Positions 10,931 to 22,944 of a DNA stretch of 64,000 bases are shown here, piece by piece (positions within the stretch are counted from its first letter, which is position 1; every line of letters begins with the position of its first letter). Made by a program: the position numbers and the translations under genes. The stretch is from Dromiciops gliroides (taxonomy: Eukaryota > Chordata > Mammalia > Microbiotheria > Microbiotheriidae): contig NC_057862.1 of the NCBI RefSeq assembly GCF_019393635.1, positions 416,437,669 through 416,501,668 on the forward strand, read 5' to 3'. The notes under the pieces are model-generated. The model searched no databases and had not been told where the DNA came from. It worked only from the letters and a program-made list of their open reading frames with translations.

Positions 10931-11590
10931 TAAGAGTTAACATATGGAAAGAAAGAGAACCAAGAATCCAGGGGAGCAACCTGACCAGCAGGAATGCTAT
11001 GCCTAGAGGGTAGCAACATTAAAATATCATAAGCAGAAAAAGGAGCCCCATGAGTTGCCTCAGCCACATATGTTCCCAATGTGGGTGTCTCAAATAGTAT
11101 GTGCCAAGTTTATGCCCACTCTTCCCATAGAACTGTATATATTTGTGGCAGAGTACTTAGCAGATTAATGGGAAGGGGCAGAGGAGATGGGGAGGTTCTA
11201 TAGCTATTGTTCTTACTATGCTATCTTTGCATATGCCTTTGCTTTGAGTTAATTGTATTTATCAGATGATTATTAAAAGTAAACTCACCAGTAAGGGCTT
11301 AGGAATTACAAATTTTGGGGTGTAGACCCATAGAGTGAGTACCTTCAACCCAGAGGTAGTAACCTTCCTTCCCCTAGGACCCAATCCACAAACCTGTGAG
11401 TGGCAAGTTGGAGACACAGCAGCTCCCCTTGAGGTGATAAACAAGTTACAATGATTTTGTAGAGGCAAAAGCCTTTTAATTTTATGTAACTGAAGTTTTC
11501 TATTTTATAATTTATGACAATCTCTTCTCTTTCTCTCTCTCTCTCTCTTTCTCTCTCTGTGATGAAGAATTCTCCATCTAAAAAGACTTC
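10930..11590. other. No gene recognised
   Basis: Only a short GA/TC-rich run (about 11521-11560) stands out. The short ORFs crossing here run into the SINE at 11595 and show no domain. Confidence 0.6.
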
Positions 11591-11594
11591 TCTG

Positions 11595-11745
11595 GGGGCA
11601 GCTAGGTGGCGCAGTGGATAGAGCACTGGCCCTGGATTCAGAAGGACCTGGGTTCAAATACGGCCTCAGACACTTAACACTTACTAGCTGTGTGACCCTA
11701 GGCAAGTCACTTAACCCCAATTGCCTCACTAAAAAAAAAAAAAAA
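11595..11745 (+). mobile_element. tRNA-derived marsupial SINE
   Basis: Well-preserved sense copy. Its Pol III A box (TGGCGCAGTGG) and B box-like GTTCAAATACGG are visible, and it has an 18-A tail. The target-site duplication aaaagacttctctg lies at 11581-11594 and after the tail. Confidence 0.96.
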
Positions 11746-12000
11746 AAAGACTTCTCTGTTTGACAAGAATTGTTAGTCTCACTCAGGGCCCACAAGATTC
11801 CTATCTGAATTCTAAGTCATGGACCCAAACTCATTCTGAACATAGTCTGACCTCTAACATCAGGGAATGCAGACTTTTTTGCATATTCTTTGACTCATTA
11901 TTCCCCAATACAGGATATCCAAGGAAAATCTCTTTTAAAAAACTTAGTTATGGCTTATATCTATAATCTTCCCTGCAAAAGTATTAATAGTGATCTTTCT

Positions 12001-12686
12001 TTTAAAAAAATAAACATTTTTTTTAATAGTTTTGAGTTCCAATTTTTATCCATCCATCCCTCCCTCCCCTCTCCCCTCCCTGAGGCAGTAAGCATATATT
12101 GATTATACATGTGTTATTATATAAAACATTACCATATTAGTAATTTTGTACAAGAAAACTTGAATAAAAGAAAAAAAATGAAAGAAAGTAAAAAATAGCA
12201 TGCTTCAGTCTGTGTTCCATCAATATCAGTTCTTTCTTTGGAGGTGGATAGTATGTTTTATCAATAGTTCTTTGGAATTGTCTTGGATCATTATATTGTT
12301 GAGAATACTTAAGTCATTCATAGTTCTTCATCAAACAATATTGCTGTCTGTACACAACATTCTCCTGCTTCTGCTCACTTCACTATACATCAGTTCATAA
12401 AATTCTTTCTAGCTAGGCCTTTCTGAAATCATCCTGCTTTGCCATTTCTTATAGCACAATAATATTATATCACCATCATATACCTCAGCTTCTTTAGCTA
12501 TTCCCCAACTGATAGGCATTCCTTTGATTTCCAATTTTTAGCTACCACAAAAAAGTGCTATAAATATTTTTGTACAAATAGGTCTTTTCTCTTTTGGGGA
12601 ATGTCTTTGGGATATAAACCTAGCAGTGGTATTGCTGGATCAAAGGGTATGCAGAGTTCTATAGCACTTTGGGCATAGTTACAAAT
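12001..12686 (-). mobile_element. 5'-truncated L1 tail, antisense
   Basis: Reversed 3' UTR plus ORF2 C-terminus. On the minus strand gcataccctttgatccagca and ccaatttttagc-type segments are clear. Flanks taatagtgatctttct (11985-12000) and taatagtgtcctttct (12687-12702) are a slightly diverged target-site duplication. Confidence 0.88.
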
Positions 12687-12702
12687 TAATAGTGTCCTTT
12701 CT

Positions 12703-13341
12703 AGAAAGGTACTCATTATGCAAAGTAAACAGTATCAACATTGAACTTACTATATATTTAAAAAGAAAAGCAACCTGTATAAAATAAAGGTCTGATGCTT
12801 CATGTACAATCTTTTTCTATTTTTTTATTTATATGGAAACATTCATTTTTGGTGTTTAAATTCAGAGTAAAAAAGAATTTAAAAAGCATCAACAAAAATA
12901 AAAAATTTTAAAACATTTATCAGGTATATAACAGCTATTAGTTTCCTTCACTACAAAATAAATGATTAAAACACAAATGACTGATAAGCACATCCTGACA
13001 GATACTTAAAACATGAAACAGTAACCTATCATTTCCATCATACTCTCTTTGGAGATAAAGGCAACTTTGTAGGACTACTCAACATATATTTCACAATTAC
13101 TTTGGATCTTTACAGTTTGAGCAACTCACAAGGTCAGATTTCCTGGTCAGCCAGGCATAGCTTTGGCTTTATTAATCTTTTTAGCTCTAGGATCCTGCTG
13201 GTGTTGGCCATCTTCTCCTCTGAAAAAGGTATACTTGCAGGAAGTACTTCCTACTGGGCAACCAGCTTTGATTTTTCAGACTCAAGGAGTTACCCCCAGG
13301 GCTGGAAATGTCCTGAGAGATCGCTGTTTAGTCCCCTGTAT
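12703..13341. other. No gene or clear repeat recognised
   Basis: AT-rich to about 13050, then mixed. Open frames at 13102-13344 and 13163-13552 show no known domain, and the second runs into the SINE-like element at 13353. Confidence 0.55.
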
Positions 13342-13352
13342 TAAAAGAATGA

Positions 13353-13586
13353 TTATTGTTGTTTGTCCTTCATTCTCTAAGAGGACCATGACATCAGGAG
13401 GTGATGTCATGACTTGTAGTAAATTGGATTTAAGTGAGGGAGGACTGCACAAAGTCATCAACCTCACTCTCTTTTCCAGAGTCATTTGGGTCCAGTGGCA
13501 AAATATATATAAGGATGACTGGAGATGGCCCAAGATGCAGTGGTTGACCTAGGCCTTTTTAACAGATTAAGTGCAAAAAAAAATAC
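13353..13586 (+). mobile_element. SINE-like retroposon of an unidentified family
   Basis: A 234-bp element with an A-rich 3' end. It starts attgttgtttgtccttcatt and contains agaggaccatgacatcagg. A perfect 11-bp target-site duplication, taaaagaatga, lies at 13342-13352 and 13587-13597. It is unrelated to the common tRNA SINE. I recall similar interspersed sequence in marsupial DNA but cannot name it. Confidence 0.7.
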
Positions 13587-13597
13587 TAAAAGAATGA

Positions 13598-14129
13598 AAT
13601 ACAAAGCAGAAGTCACCAAAGCATCTAAGATCCTCTCTCAGAGTTATGTTGGCAAGCACATGCTCTTCCTGCCATTTGCATGTAGCTCCCATAGCTGCAG
13701 CTGGGAAGTGGGAGGAAAGGGAAGGGGAGAGTAAGCTGGCATTATCTCAAGGCAACACCCAAGAGGGAAAAAGAGAAGAAGATAGAAAATGAAATCTCCT
13801 TTTAAAGCCTATTGAGTGGGCAGCTGTTACTGGCTCAATTGATAAACAGTTTCCACATAACCCCTAGTGATATAAACAAAGACATTAGCCAGATTATACA
13901 TGTTCTTGAACAAGAGACCAGATATTTCTGTTCATGGAGTCAAAGCATGCATGCTGAGCTCAATGGAAGATGCTCCAGTCCAGGAGACCAATGGATTCCT
14001 GAGATGCACCAAGAAAATTGGAAAACAGTTTGAGAGAAATTGGGTCTGGACTGACACATGGCATCATATACCACAATAAGCTCAAAATGCATACACAACC
14101 TGAATACTAGTCATATTATAAGCAATTTA
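13598..14129. other. No gene or clear repeat recognised
   Basis: Mixed-composition DNA. Short open frames at 13525-13734 and 13812-14033 lack recognisable domains. Confidence 0.5.
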
Positions 14130-14133
14130 GAAG

Positions 14134-14681
14134 TGTGAGATTAAAATTGGATATTAGATCATAAATCTACCCTACTTAACCTTTCCCTTAATTTATCTCC
14201 CAGACTAGTAAATGGAAGAAGCTTCTGGTTTTCTAGATAGACCTTTTATTGTATGGTAGTCACAAGGTGATGTTGATTAGAAGGATAGGAAAGTAGAAAT
14301 ACAATACAAATCGTCTTAAGTCTAGGCTTAGTCTATATTCTGTATAAAACTCACCAAAAGCGGAAGGCCACCTTTGGGGTGAGAGACCGAGTCAAGCGCG
14401 TGCTGTTAACCGAGAGCCGGGCCGAGTCAAACTCCAGTCCGCGTCTGTCTTGCAGCGCAGCCAGGAGACCAGCGGAGCAGGAAAAAAGGCCCCACTTCCG
14501 TTCTCTCCTTGCCTTTTAAGCTCGCACCCCGGAAGTCGAGTGCTTAGCAGGCAATCTGGCGTGCTTCGCAGGCGGACTGGTGTGTGTAGCTCATGCTGTT
14601 GGTCTCCTCCCCAAAAGGGTGGTCCTAAGAAAAACTGGCGTCTCTCCATTATCTAACCGACTGTTAAAACTTTTTACCACA
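14134..14681 (-). mobile_element. Solo LTR of an endogenous retrovirus, antisense
   Basis: On the minus strand it runs from TGTGGTAAAAAG to TCTCACA, about 548 bp. It has a TATA-like GCTTAAAAGG, a GC-rich R/U5-like middle and an AATAAA near the 3' side. The 4-bp duplication gaag flanks it at 14130-14133 and 14682-14685. A 4-bp duplication fits a gammaretrovirus/ERV1-type integrase. No internal region is attached. It is GC-richer than its surroundings, so it could be mistaken for a CpG promoter. Confidence 0.82.
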
Positions 14682-14685
14682 GAAG

Positions 14686-15645
14686 ACACTTATCTCATGG
14701 CTGTGGGAGTAGGGTGCAGAGGAGGGAGAATGCTCAACCAAACAAGGGATAGAGGCAATCACAAAAGATAAAAATGATAATTTGATTATATATGAAGTAG
14801 ATATGCTCTGGCTAACTTTCCCAGACCCAGGCTGGCTACATCTACTCCTAAGGGTCCTAGATTCCCTCCATATTCTATTTTACCACTATGTACATTAGAT
14901 TTTAGAATGATACATTTGTTTCAAAGATGTAACAAGAAGAAAAATATAAAACATTTCCCCCCCAATACATGAGAGACATATTCTATCTTACTTTTGTCTT
15001 TGGGGAGAGTGGATTCAACTTTATCTCAGTTTCTACATAGAATTGTTGCCACTAAACTCATGCCCAAATGCCATGTGATGGCTGGATGAGTCTTTGTTTC
15101 AGCTAATGGGGTGATTCCCAAAGACCAATCCCAAGGGCCACTCCTCACTTCTCAGGGCAGTGATGCTGAAATGGCTGAAAAATGTGAACATCGGAACTCC
15201 TGGACTCCACTCTCCCTTCACTTAAAATTGAAGCACAAATGGCAGTCTATATTCACAGGCCAAATGGCCAAGGGTCTCTACCCACATAGCACTGTCTCTC
15301 AAACAGTCAAACCTCCAGAGTTCACCTGAATGAAAGAAAATGTACAAAGATAACTAAGGCCTTTTTGAAGGTGCCCCCAGTTCCAGCTCTATAGCTAACA
15401 AAGATTTCTCCTAACTAAGTAGTTAGCAAACTGGAACAAGTTACAGAAGATCTAAATTTACTCCACATTCTTGCCAAGGTAGTTCTATTATTTGTAACTC
15501 TCCCATAAGCCTTTCTACATGGAGTGTTTGCATTAGTACACTGAAACATTCTGCATGTGTATGAGTCCCCTATTACACATGAAATTGAAAAGATTTTGTA
15601 CAAACAAAATGAACACACAAATAGAATAAGAAGTAAAACAGGTCA
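14686..15645. other. No gene or clear repeat recognised
   Basis: Short open frames only (for example 15111-15329), with no domain or splice context. Confidence 0.5.
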
Positions 15646-16335
15646 TTGGGGAGAAATCTTTGTATCAAAAATCTTTGATAAGCTTTGATATCTAAAATAT
15701 ATAGGGAGCCAAAACAAATATATGATACCAAAAAACTGTAACGATTGGAATGACGCCACCTGCTGGACTATTAACAACCATATGAAAGACTGATCCAAAT
15801 CACTAATAACAAATTAAATCCAGATAGAAACAACTCTGAAATTTTATCTCACATGCAGCAAATTGACAAATATAACAAAACATGCAAAAAAGGGTTGGAG
15901 GGCTTATGGAAGGACAGGTACACTAATGTACTGCTAGTGGAGCTATGAATTGGTCCAACCATTCTGGAAAACAATTTGGAATTATAGCAAGAGATAAATT
16001 AAATGTTCAAGCCTTTTGAACCAAAGAACACATTGGTAAGCATATATCCCAAGGAGATTAATGACAAGAAGAAAGGTCCTACTGACATGAAAATATAGCA
16101 GCACATTCTGTTGTGTCAAAAAACTGGAAGCAAAGTAGATGCCTATAAACTGTAAAATAGCTAAATAAGGTATGATACATTATTATAATGGAATATTGCT
16201 ATGCTATAAGAAATAATAAATGTGAAGAATTAAAAAGCATAGGAAAACATAAACATTAATGCAAAAGGAAGAAAGCACAAATGAAAAATATGCACAATGA
16301 CAATAATATATATGCAAAGTACCATGTATATGAAA
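15646..16335 (+). mobile_element. Old L1 ORF2 C-terminal fragment
   Basis: On the + strand aaatctttgtatcaaaaatc, ccaaatcactaataacaaat, gaattggtccaaccattctg and atatcccaaggagattaatg follow the order of L1 ORF2. Many stops are present. A 40-bp LTR remnant sits in it at 15737-15776. Confidence 0.78.
15737..15776 (+). mobile_element. Short remnant of an ERV LTR
   Basis: Starts TGTAACGATTGGAATGACGC like the solo LTR at 42352, and ends TTAACA like that LTR's end, within 40 bp. It is clearly only a remnant. Confidence 0.65.
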
Positions 16336-16344
16336 TTGTTAACA

Positions 16345-16500
16345 GGTTCAGTTTCCTCATCTATAAATGGGATAAATGGGATAACACCTACCTTACAGGG
16401 TAATTGTGAGGATCAAATGACATAATACATGTAAGTGCTTTGAAACTTTAAGTTTGCAAAGAAATAGAAAGAAAACTAGTTATTATTAGCTATTATCAAT
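16345..16500 (+). mobile_element. CORE-SINE/MIR-like fragment
   Basis: cagtttcctcatctataaat, cttacagggtaattgtgagg and tgctttgaaactttaag follow the therian CORE-SINE order. Confidence 0.7.
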
Positions 16501-16555
16501 TCAATAAAACAAACATAATTACATTGTGAAATTCTAGTAACCAAGCCTAGATAAA

Positions 16556-16690
16556 GCAAATATTAAGCTTACAATGTGCCAGGTACTGTGCTAAGTGCTA
16601 GAGATACAAATATAAGCAAGCTAGGCAGTTCCTGCCCTCAAGGAACTTATATTCTAATAGGGAAAGACAACATATAAAAGGGATTGAGGT
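16556..16690 (-). mobile_element. L2 3' end, antisense
   Basis: aatgtgccaggtactgtgct and gttcctgccctcaaggaact are the reversed L2 terminus. Confidence 0.78.
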
Positions 16691-17820
16691 GGGTAAGGGG
16701 TGAGGATAGCCAAGCAGTGTCAGGGAGGCCTGGTTTTGGTCAAGATAAGGTTAGAGCCCACTTATCAGGACCAGGGAAGGCAGGGGGAAAGTCCAAGGTT
16801 GTGGTGGAGAAGATGGAAGGTAGTTAGGGAAGAAGATGATGGCATGGTGTAGGTAGTATGGTGAGGGTATGGCCAGAAAGTATCAACCCAAAGAAGAAAT
16901 ATTCCAATGAACTTTGCAGAGACAGTATGGAACTCAAACTTGGTTGGTTTGAGATAGCATTCTGGGAGGGGTATGGGAATGATACATTGGAAAATGTAGG
17001 AGATGTAAAAACAAAAGTTAAAAAAAATTCCACCTATCTGTAGATATTCATGGTACTTTCTTCTATTCTGCTATGATTTTTTTATTAGTATGTTTTATTA
17101 ATGATCTTTATCTTTACATTAGAGTCATCATTCTCCTTTAATTCTGAGGGTGCTTTTCACAGAGGAATTTAGAGTGATCTATTTCACTACTGAAAAATGG
17201 ACTCAGTAAAATGAAGCTAAAATATTTTGGGAATCTTTTCAAAGCAGATGTAGTGGCAAAGCATTATTTTATATGATAGCTTTGGGGATGTGGGTATTTG
17301 TCGACTGTAGGTCAATGGCTTTTATTTAGTAAAAATTGGCATATCTTGAATTCTGATGCTCTTTGAATCCTGTTTATATTCTGGCCTAGAGAAAAGACTT
17401 TAAAATTGCTTTATAATACTGAGATAACATCTCCAACTGATACTGCCTCTCTTACATAAAATATATCAAAAGACAGTGAGCCACATTTGAGTTTTACTGG
17501 AAGAATCTCAGAAACTAAATAATTAATGACATAAAACACAGGATATTAGTTTTCTATTACAGAGGAATTTTAGAGAGAGAAGCAGTTGGGTCCTTACATG
17601 ATAGGAACCTCCATCAAGGGAGTGAACATTATTTCCAATGGGTAGCCTAGATTTATTTTATGGAGAGGGAAGGGAAAGAGATTTTTATTTAGCAAAGTGT
17701 ACTTTATGCTCTCTTTTACTATTCTCTTTTTCTAAAATTTATGTAGCTAAATGGATCAACATGGACTTTAGCATTACTATTTTTTTTTTACTGTAAAAAT
17801 TTTAATGCATCATCCTGCTT
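16691..17820. other. No gene recognised
   Basis: G-rich to about 16870, then AT-rich. Neither strand shows a domain or exon I can name. Confidence 0.5.
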
Positions 17821-17824
17821 CCAT

Positions 17825-18010
17825 AGATAGGTACAGGTGTAGTAGAAAGAGCACTGACAGGGAGTTGTGTCAAAAAAATGGAAGCAAAGGACATGAGTTC
17901 ATGGTCCTTATGTACTCCTACTGACTGTGTGACCTTGGGTAAATTAGTTCTCCTCTCTGGATCTCCATTTCCTTGTCTCTAATGAGGGGTTTGGACCAGT
18001 CTAAATTATA
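17825..18010 (+). mobile_element. Old tRNA/CORE-SINE-like fragment
   Basis: agtagaaagagcactgacag, gtgtgaccttgggtaaatta and ctctggatctccatttcctt follow MIR/CORE-SINE order. Confidence 0.6.
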
Positions 18011-18184
18011 TGATAAAAGATATGTAACTAGTGGGAATTTGTCTGCAGGAATTCTAGTAACTCTTTGTCCCAATGTTAACTTAGGAGATTAAAGGAAGCC
18101 ATGATGATGAAAAAATTTTGACCTTTAATGTACTGATTAGGCATCACTAAACTATATCTGAATAACGCATTTGCAGTGGCAGGC

Positions 18185-20455
18185 AGGCAGTAAACATTTA
18201 TTAAGTGCCAACTATGTGCCAGGCACTATGCTAAGTGCTAGGGATACAGAAAGAGGAAAAAGGCAATTCTTGCCATCAAGGAGCTCACAATCTAATGAGG
18301 AGATAACAAGCAAATAAATATGCACAAACGAGCTATGTATAGGAAAAATAGGAACAATCAAAAGAGCAGGCACTAGAATTAAGAAGAGTTAGAAAAGGCT
18401 TCCTGTAAAACAGAGGTATCAAACTCAAATAGAAACCTCATACACAAGGGTCTTCATTGACTGCATATTGATTTTGTTTTAAAATGTGCTATTTTCTATA
18501 TTTTATCACATTTTAGTTTATTTTGCTAAACTTTTACCAAGTGCATTTTAATCTTGTTCAGGCTGCACTCAGGAGTTTTGCAAACCACCAGCAGGCCATG
18601 TGTTTAACCCTTCTGCTGTAGAAGATGGGATTTTAATTAGAATTTGAAGGAAGCCAGGGAAGTCAGAAGGCAGAGATAAGGAGGGAGAACATTATAAGCA
18701 TAAGGGAAGAGCCAGAGAAAACAGAGCTGAGAGATGGAGTGTCTTGTTTGTGGAATAGCTGAGAGACCAATGTCACTGGATCAGAGAGTACCTGGTGGGG
18801 AGTAAGGTGTAAGACTAGAAAGTATGCGGCAGGAGGGGGTGGGGGGGCAGCGCGGCGGTATTATGAAAGGCTTGGAAAACTAAACAGAAGATTTTATATT
18901 TGTTCCTGGAGACAATAGGGAGCCACTGGGGTTTATTGGGTAGGGGAGTGACATGATCAAACCTGTGCTTTAGGAAAACCACTTTGGCAACTAAATGGAG
19001 GCTAGATTGGCGGGGGAAGACTTGAGGAAGGCAGACCCTCCCTGCAGGCTATTGTAATAGTCCAGGTGTGAGGTGATAAGGGCCTGCACCAGAGCGGTGG
19101 CAGGGTCAGTGGAGAGAAGGAGGTATATTGCAAAGGGGAAATCAGCAGGCCTTGGCAAGCTTAGATATGTGTGAGGGTGATGGGGTGGTGACATAGTGGG
19201 GAACCCAGGATCACTCCTACATTGTGAGCCTGAGTTACTAGGAAGATGATGTTACCCTCTACAGTAACAGGGGAAATTGGGGATGGGGTTAGGGGTAAAG
19301 ATAATGGTTTCTGTTTTCGACATACTGAGTTTAAGATGTCTGCTGGATGGATATCCAGCGTAAGATATCTTAAAGATAGTTGGAAATGTGAGTCTGGAGG
19401 TCAGCAGAGAGTTTGGGCAGGATGGGTAGATTTGAAAATAATCAGCATAGAGACAGTAATTAAAACCATGGGAGCTGATGAAATCACCAAGCAAAGTAGT
19501 ATAAAGTGAGAAGAGAAGGGGACCCAGGACAGAACCTTAAGGGACACCTACCATTTGAGAGCATGACCTAGATGAAGATCCAGCAAAGGGGACTTAGAAG
19601 GAGCACAGAGAAATGTAGGAGAAGAACCAGAAGACAATGATGTCCCCAAACCCTAGACACAAGAGAATATCAAGGCTAAGAGGGTGATCAAGGGTGTCAA
19701 AGGCTGGAGAGAGGTCAAGAAGAATGAGGATTGAAAAAAGACCATTGGATTTGGCAACTAAGAGATCATTGGCATCATTGGAAAGAGCAGTTTGTGTTGA
19801 ATGATGAGGCCAGAAGTTAAATTGTAGAGAGTTAAGAAGAGAGTAAGAGGAGAGAAAGCAGAGACAACTTTTGTAGATGGTCTTCTCAAAGAGTTAAACC
19901 ACAAAGGGCAGAAGAGATATAGGATGATAATTATCAGGGATGGAAGGATCAAGTGAGGATTTTTTTGACAATAAGGGAGACTTGGGCATGTTTATAGGCT
20001 GTAAAGAAAGAGCCAATAGGCAGGGAGGATGAAAATAAATTATAGCATGGGAGCAATAAGTGGTGGTGGTGGGGTAATCTATTAAAGGAAAGAGGATGGA
20101 ATGGGATCTCTTTTGTAGATAAAGAATTTTTCCTTGGTAAGGAGTATGCTATCTCTTCATGTGAGTAGATAGGGGTGAATGAGGAGATAATGGGAGAAGG
20201 TATCTGAGTAATATGACCTGAGGAAGAGGGGAGAAGAGGGAGCTCAGTGCGAATGACATCAATATTTCCTGTAAAGTATGAAGCAATGTTCTCAGATGAG
20301 AGGATATGAGGGTGAAGAGCCCCCTTGGGGAGGGATGAATATGTTTGGAGGAATCTGTGAAGAGTAGGAGAGTGAGTTGATAAAGAGAGCTGGCAGCAGT
20401 GAGGGCCCAGTTCAGGTTTTGTAAAATAAATTCATGGAACTTCATTTGCCAGAAA
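18185..20455 (-). mobile_element. Long L2/CR1-type LINE copy, antisense
   Basis: Enters at the reversed L2 3' end (actatgtgccaggcactatg at about 18211) and runs through reverse transcriptase. Around 19494-19252 the minus strand reads [20 protein letters not shown], which corresponds to the family's GDLISS...YADDSQIY catalytic block; the second Asp is Tyr here. Many frame breaks. 20455-20390 aligns with the start of the sense copy at 22945. About 2.3 kb, truncated at its 5' side. Confidence 0.85.
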
Positions 20456-21770
20456 CGTGTACATACTTCATTTGTACTGTTTTGCTGAAAGATTTAGATG
20501 TTCTTTTATTTTAGTCATTTTAATAGAAAAAATTCTATTTTCCTTCCTTTTAAATCAGAGGATAATGAACATAATTTAACCTTTTATTGGCAATTCAGAG
20601 TCATCATTCTGAATGTTCTTTATTGTCCTATGCCATAATACAGTAATAGCCCCTAGGACTACCAGGTCTTTTGTTTACTTCATTTTTTTTCTTTCATTTC
20701 CTTTATTTTCAGACTGGCAGTTACTATTGTTGTCAATGAGCTAATATCTAGCAATTCCTTCTAAACACCCAAGTCCCTTTCTATTTGAGACTTACATTAT
20801 ACCATAGGCTGGGAAACGAGATTATAGGATCATAGATTAGAACTGGCATTGGGAGGGGGTGAGGCCCCATTCCTCAATGGGAATTTTAGAGGTCAAGTCC
20901 AACCATTTCCTGTTACAAATGAACTGGCACTGAGTGAGTTGAAGTGACTTGTCTAAGATCACACAGGTAGTAGGCAGGAGAACCATGATTCAAAGCCAGA
21001 TCATTAGACACCAGATAAAGTATACTTTCTAAGTATGCTAGATTTGTACATCAGGGTAAATTGGCTCTGAGTAAGGGCCTCAGGAACTCTTCTGGGAATA
21101 AAGTAAATTAGCTTTAGTGCATCTGTCAGTGCTTTTGTTTTTGTTTTTTCCTTTGCTTCTTTCTTGCTTCTTAGCCAAGTTCCAAATCTATGAGATGGTC
21201 TGATAGTAACATTTCACTTATCCTGAGGCCACTTGAGCCTCAGTTTCCTCATATGTAAAAAGGAGATAATATCCGCTATCCCTACTAGATATAATATTAA
21301 GTGAAAACCTTCTGAGATAGAAGAAAGGGCAATCCACAGGCTATTTAAGGAGGCCTTCAAGGGCCTCCTATACTTCCGTACCCTTTGGTGGTCCCAGATC
21401 TATCTCAATGCTGCAAACCTGGGTCCCTATGTTCACTTTTTGAGAAATAGGGGAAGGGAGAGAATATAATTAGACTCTGGGAAGACTAATCTATACCCAA
21501 AAAACTCCTTCAGTGTTTATTCAACATTGTTAGAGAAAAAGAGAATGGAACCCAAGGTTTCTGGTTATTAGAAAAATTTGCAGGGAAAAAATCCTTGGAA
21601 TGAATTTTCCCAGAAAAACACTCAACTCTTCTCTATGCTCACCAAACAACTCCACAATCTCCTGAGTGGGTCACAATGTCATAGAAAGTCAGAGCTTACA
21701 ATAAATGTTGGAAATCATCAAGTTCAGTCCCCTTATTTTACAGATGAAGAAATTGATTCCCAGGGAAGAC
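20456..21770. other. No gene; one old SINE-like segment
   Basis: 20825-21005 (aggatcatagattagaactgg, gaagtgacttgtctaagatc) resembles a MIR/MON-type SINE. 21670-21765 resembles part of the same family (cagatgaagaaattgattcc). I recognise nothing else. Confidence 0.55.
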
Positions 21771-21778
21771 AAGTCATT

Positions 21779-22212
21779 CAACCAATCCATAAACATTTAT
21801 TAAGCACCTGCAATGTGCCACTCATTGGGGATACAAAAAGAGGCAAAAGACAGTCCTTGCCCAAAAGGAGCTTATAATCAAACAGAGGAGACAACATGCA
21901 AACAAACATATATGTATATAGCAAGCTATATCCAGGATGAATAAAAAATAATTAAGAGAAAAAGGTCATAAAATTAAGAGGGGTTGGGGAAGGCTTGCAG
22001 TAAAACATGGGATTTTAGTTGTGATTTAAAGGAAGCCAAGGAGGTCAATAGGAAAAACTGAAGAGGAAGAACATTCCAGGAATGGGTAATCACCAGAGAA
22101 AATGCCAGAAGCCAAGAGATGGAGTATCTTGTTTGTGGAACAGCCAGGATAGTGTTACTGGATCAAAGAGTAAGAGTTGGGCAGTAAGGTGCAAGAAGAC
22201 TTAAAGGAAGAA
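21779..22212 (-). mobile_element. L2 3' end, antisense
   Basis: Starts with taaacatttattaagcacct and carries the reversed L2 3' region to gggcagtaaggtgcaagaag. It is parallel to 18190-18860. Confidence 0.82.
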
Positions 22213-22289
22213 TTTGCTCAGGGTCCCACTGCTAGGAATAAACAGAAGAGAGACAAGAACTCAGGAAATGTACTCCCCTTTCTCACTTC

Positions 22290-22530
22290 ATCCTTTTGAA
22301 ATCCCAAGTTCCCTTCAGCTCAACTCAGATCCTACCATTTGTTAGTGTTCTCCTTCATGCTACCCTGAAATTATTTTGTATTTATTATTTATTTGTCTCC
22401 CTGTTGCTTCCCCCACTTAAATGTAAGTTCCTTGAAAGCAGGGACTGTTTTATTTGTTTTTGTATTCCTGGCGTCTTAAACAGTCCCTTATACAGTAGGC
22501 TCAATAAATGTTTATTGAATTGACATGAAC
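22290..22530 (+). mobile_element. L2/L3-type 3' end
   Basis: aaatgtaagttccttgaaag, cagggactgttttatt and taggctcaataaatgtttat are the sense 3' terminus. Confidence 0.75.
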
Positions 22531-22944
22531 CCAGGGATCTCCTAATTAAGCCCAATGACCTTTCTACTATAAACAAATTCCAAGAGTGAAACTTTATTTC
22601 CCCTTTATCTGTAGTATTTCTAGACAAGTGCTCAAAGGAGAGAGATATCTTAACACATGCTATTTAACTAATAAGAAAGGACAGCATTGATATGCTTTCT
22701 ATATTTATGTCTACTTTAAGTATATTCAAATATGTACACTTAAGCTTATTTATATACACTTAAAGGTTGAACCAATTCAACATTACACTCTCTTCCTTTC
22801 TTGAATCCCTGGCCCCTTATCCCATGACCCTGCCAAGCCTTAGCCTTGGATCACTCCTACCATGGTGCCTTTGTGTCTACACATGTGCTGCTAAACAAAA
22901 GTAGAGAAAGTCATGTAATCTTTCTGACTGGATTCATTACAAAT

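Noticed and set aside
11505-11795. ORFs containing [22 protein letters not shown] or [22 protein letters not shown]-like peptides here and at many other sites
   Set aside because: These are translations of the tRNA-derived SINE in its two strands, not a protein family.
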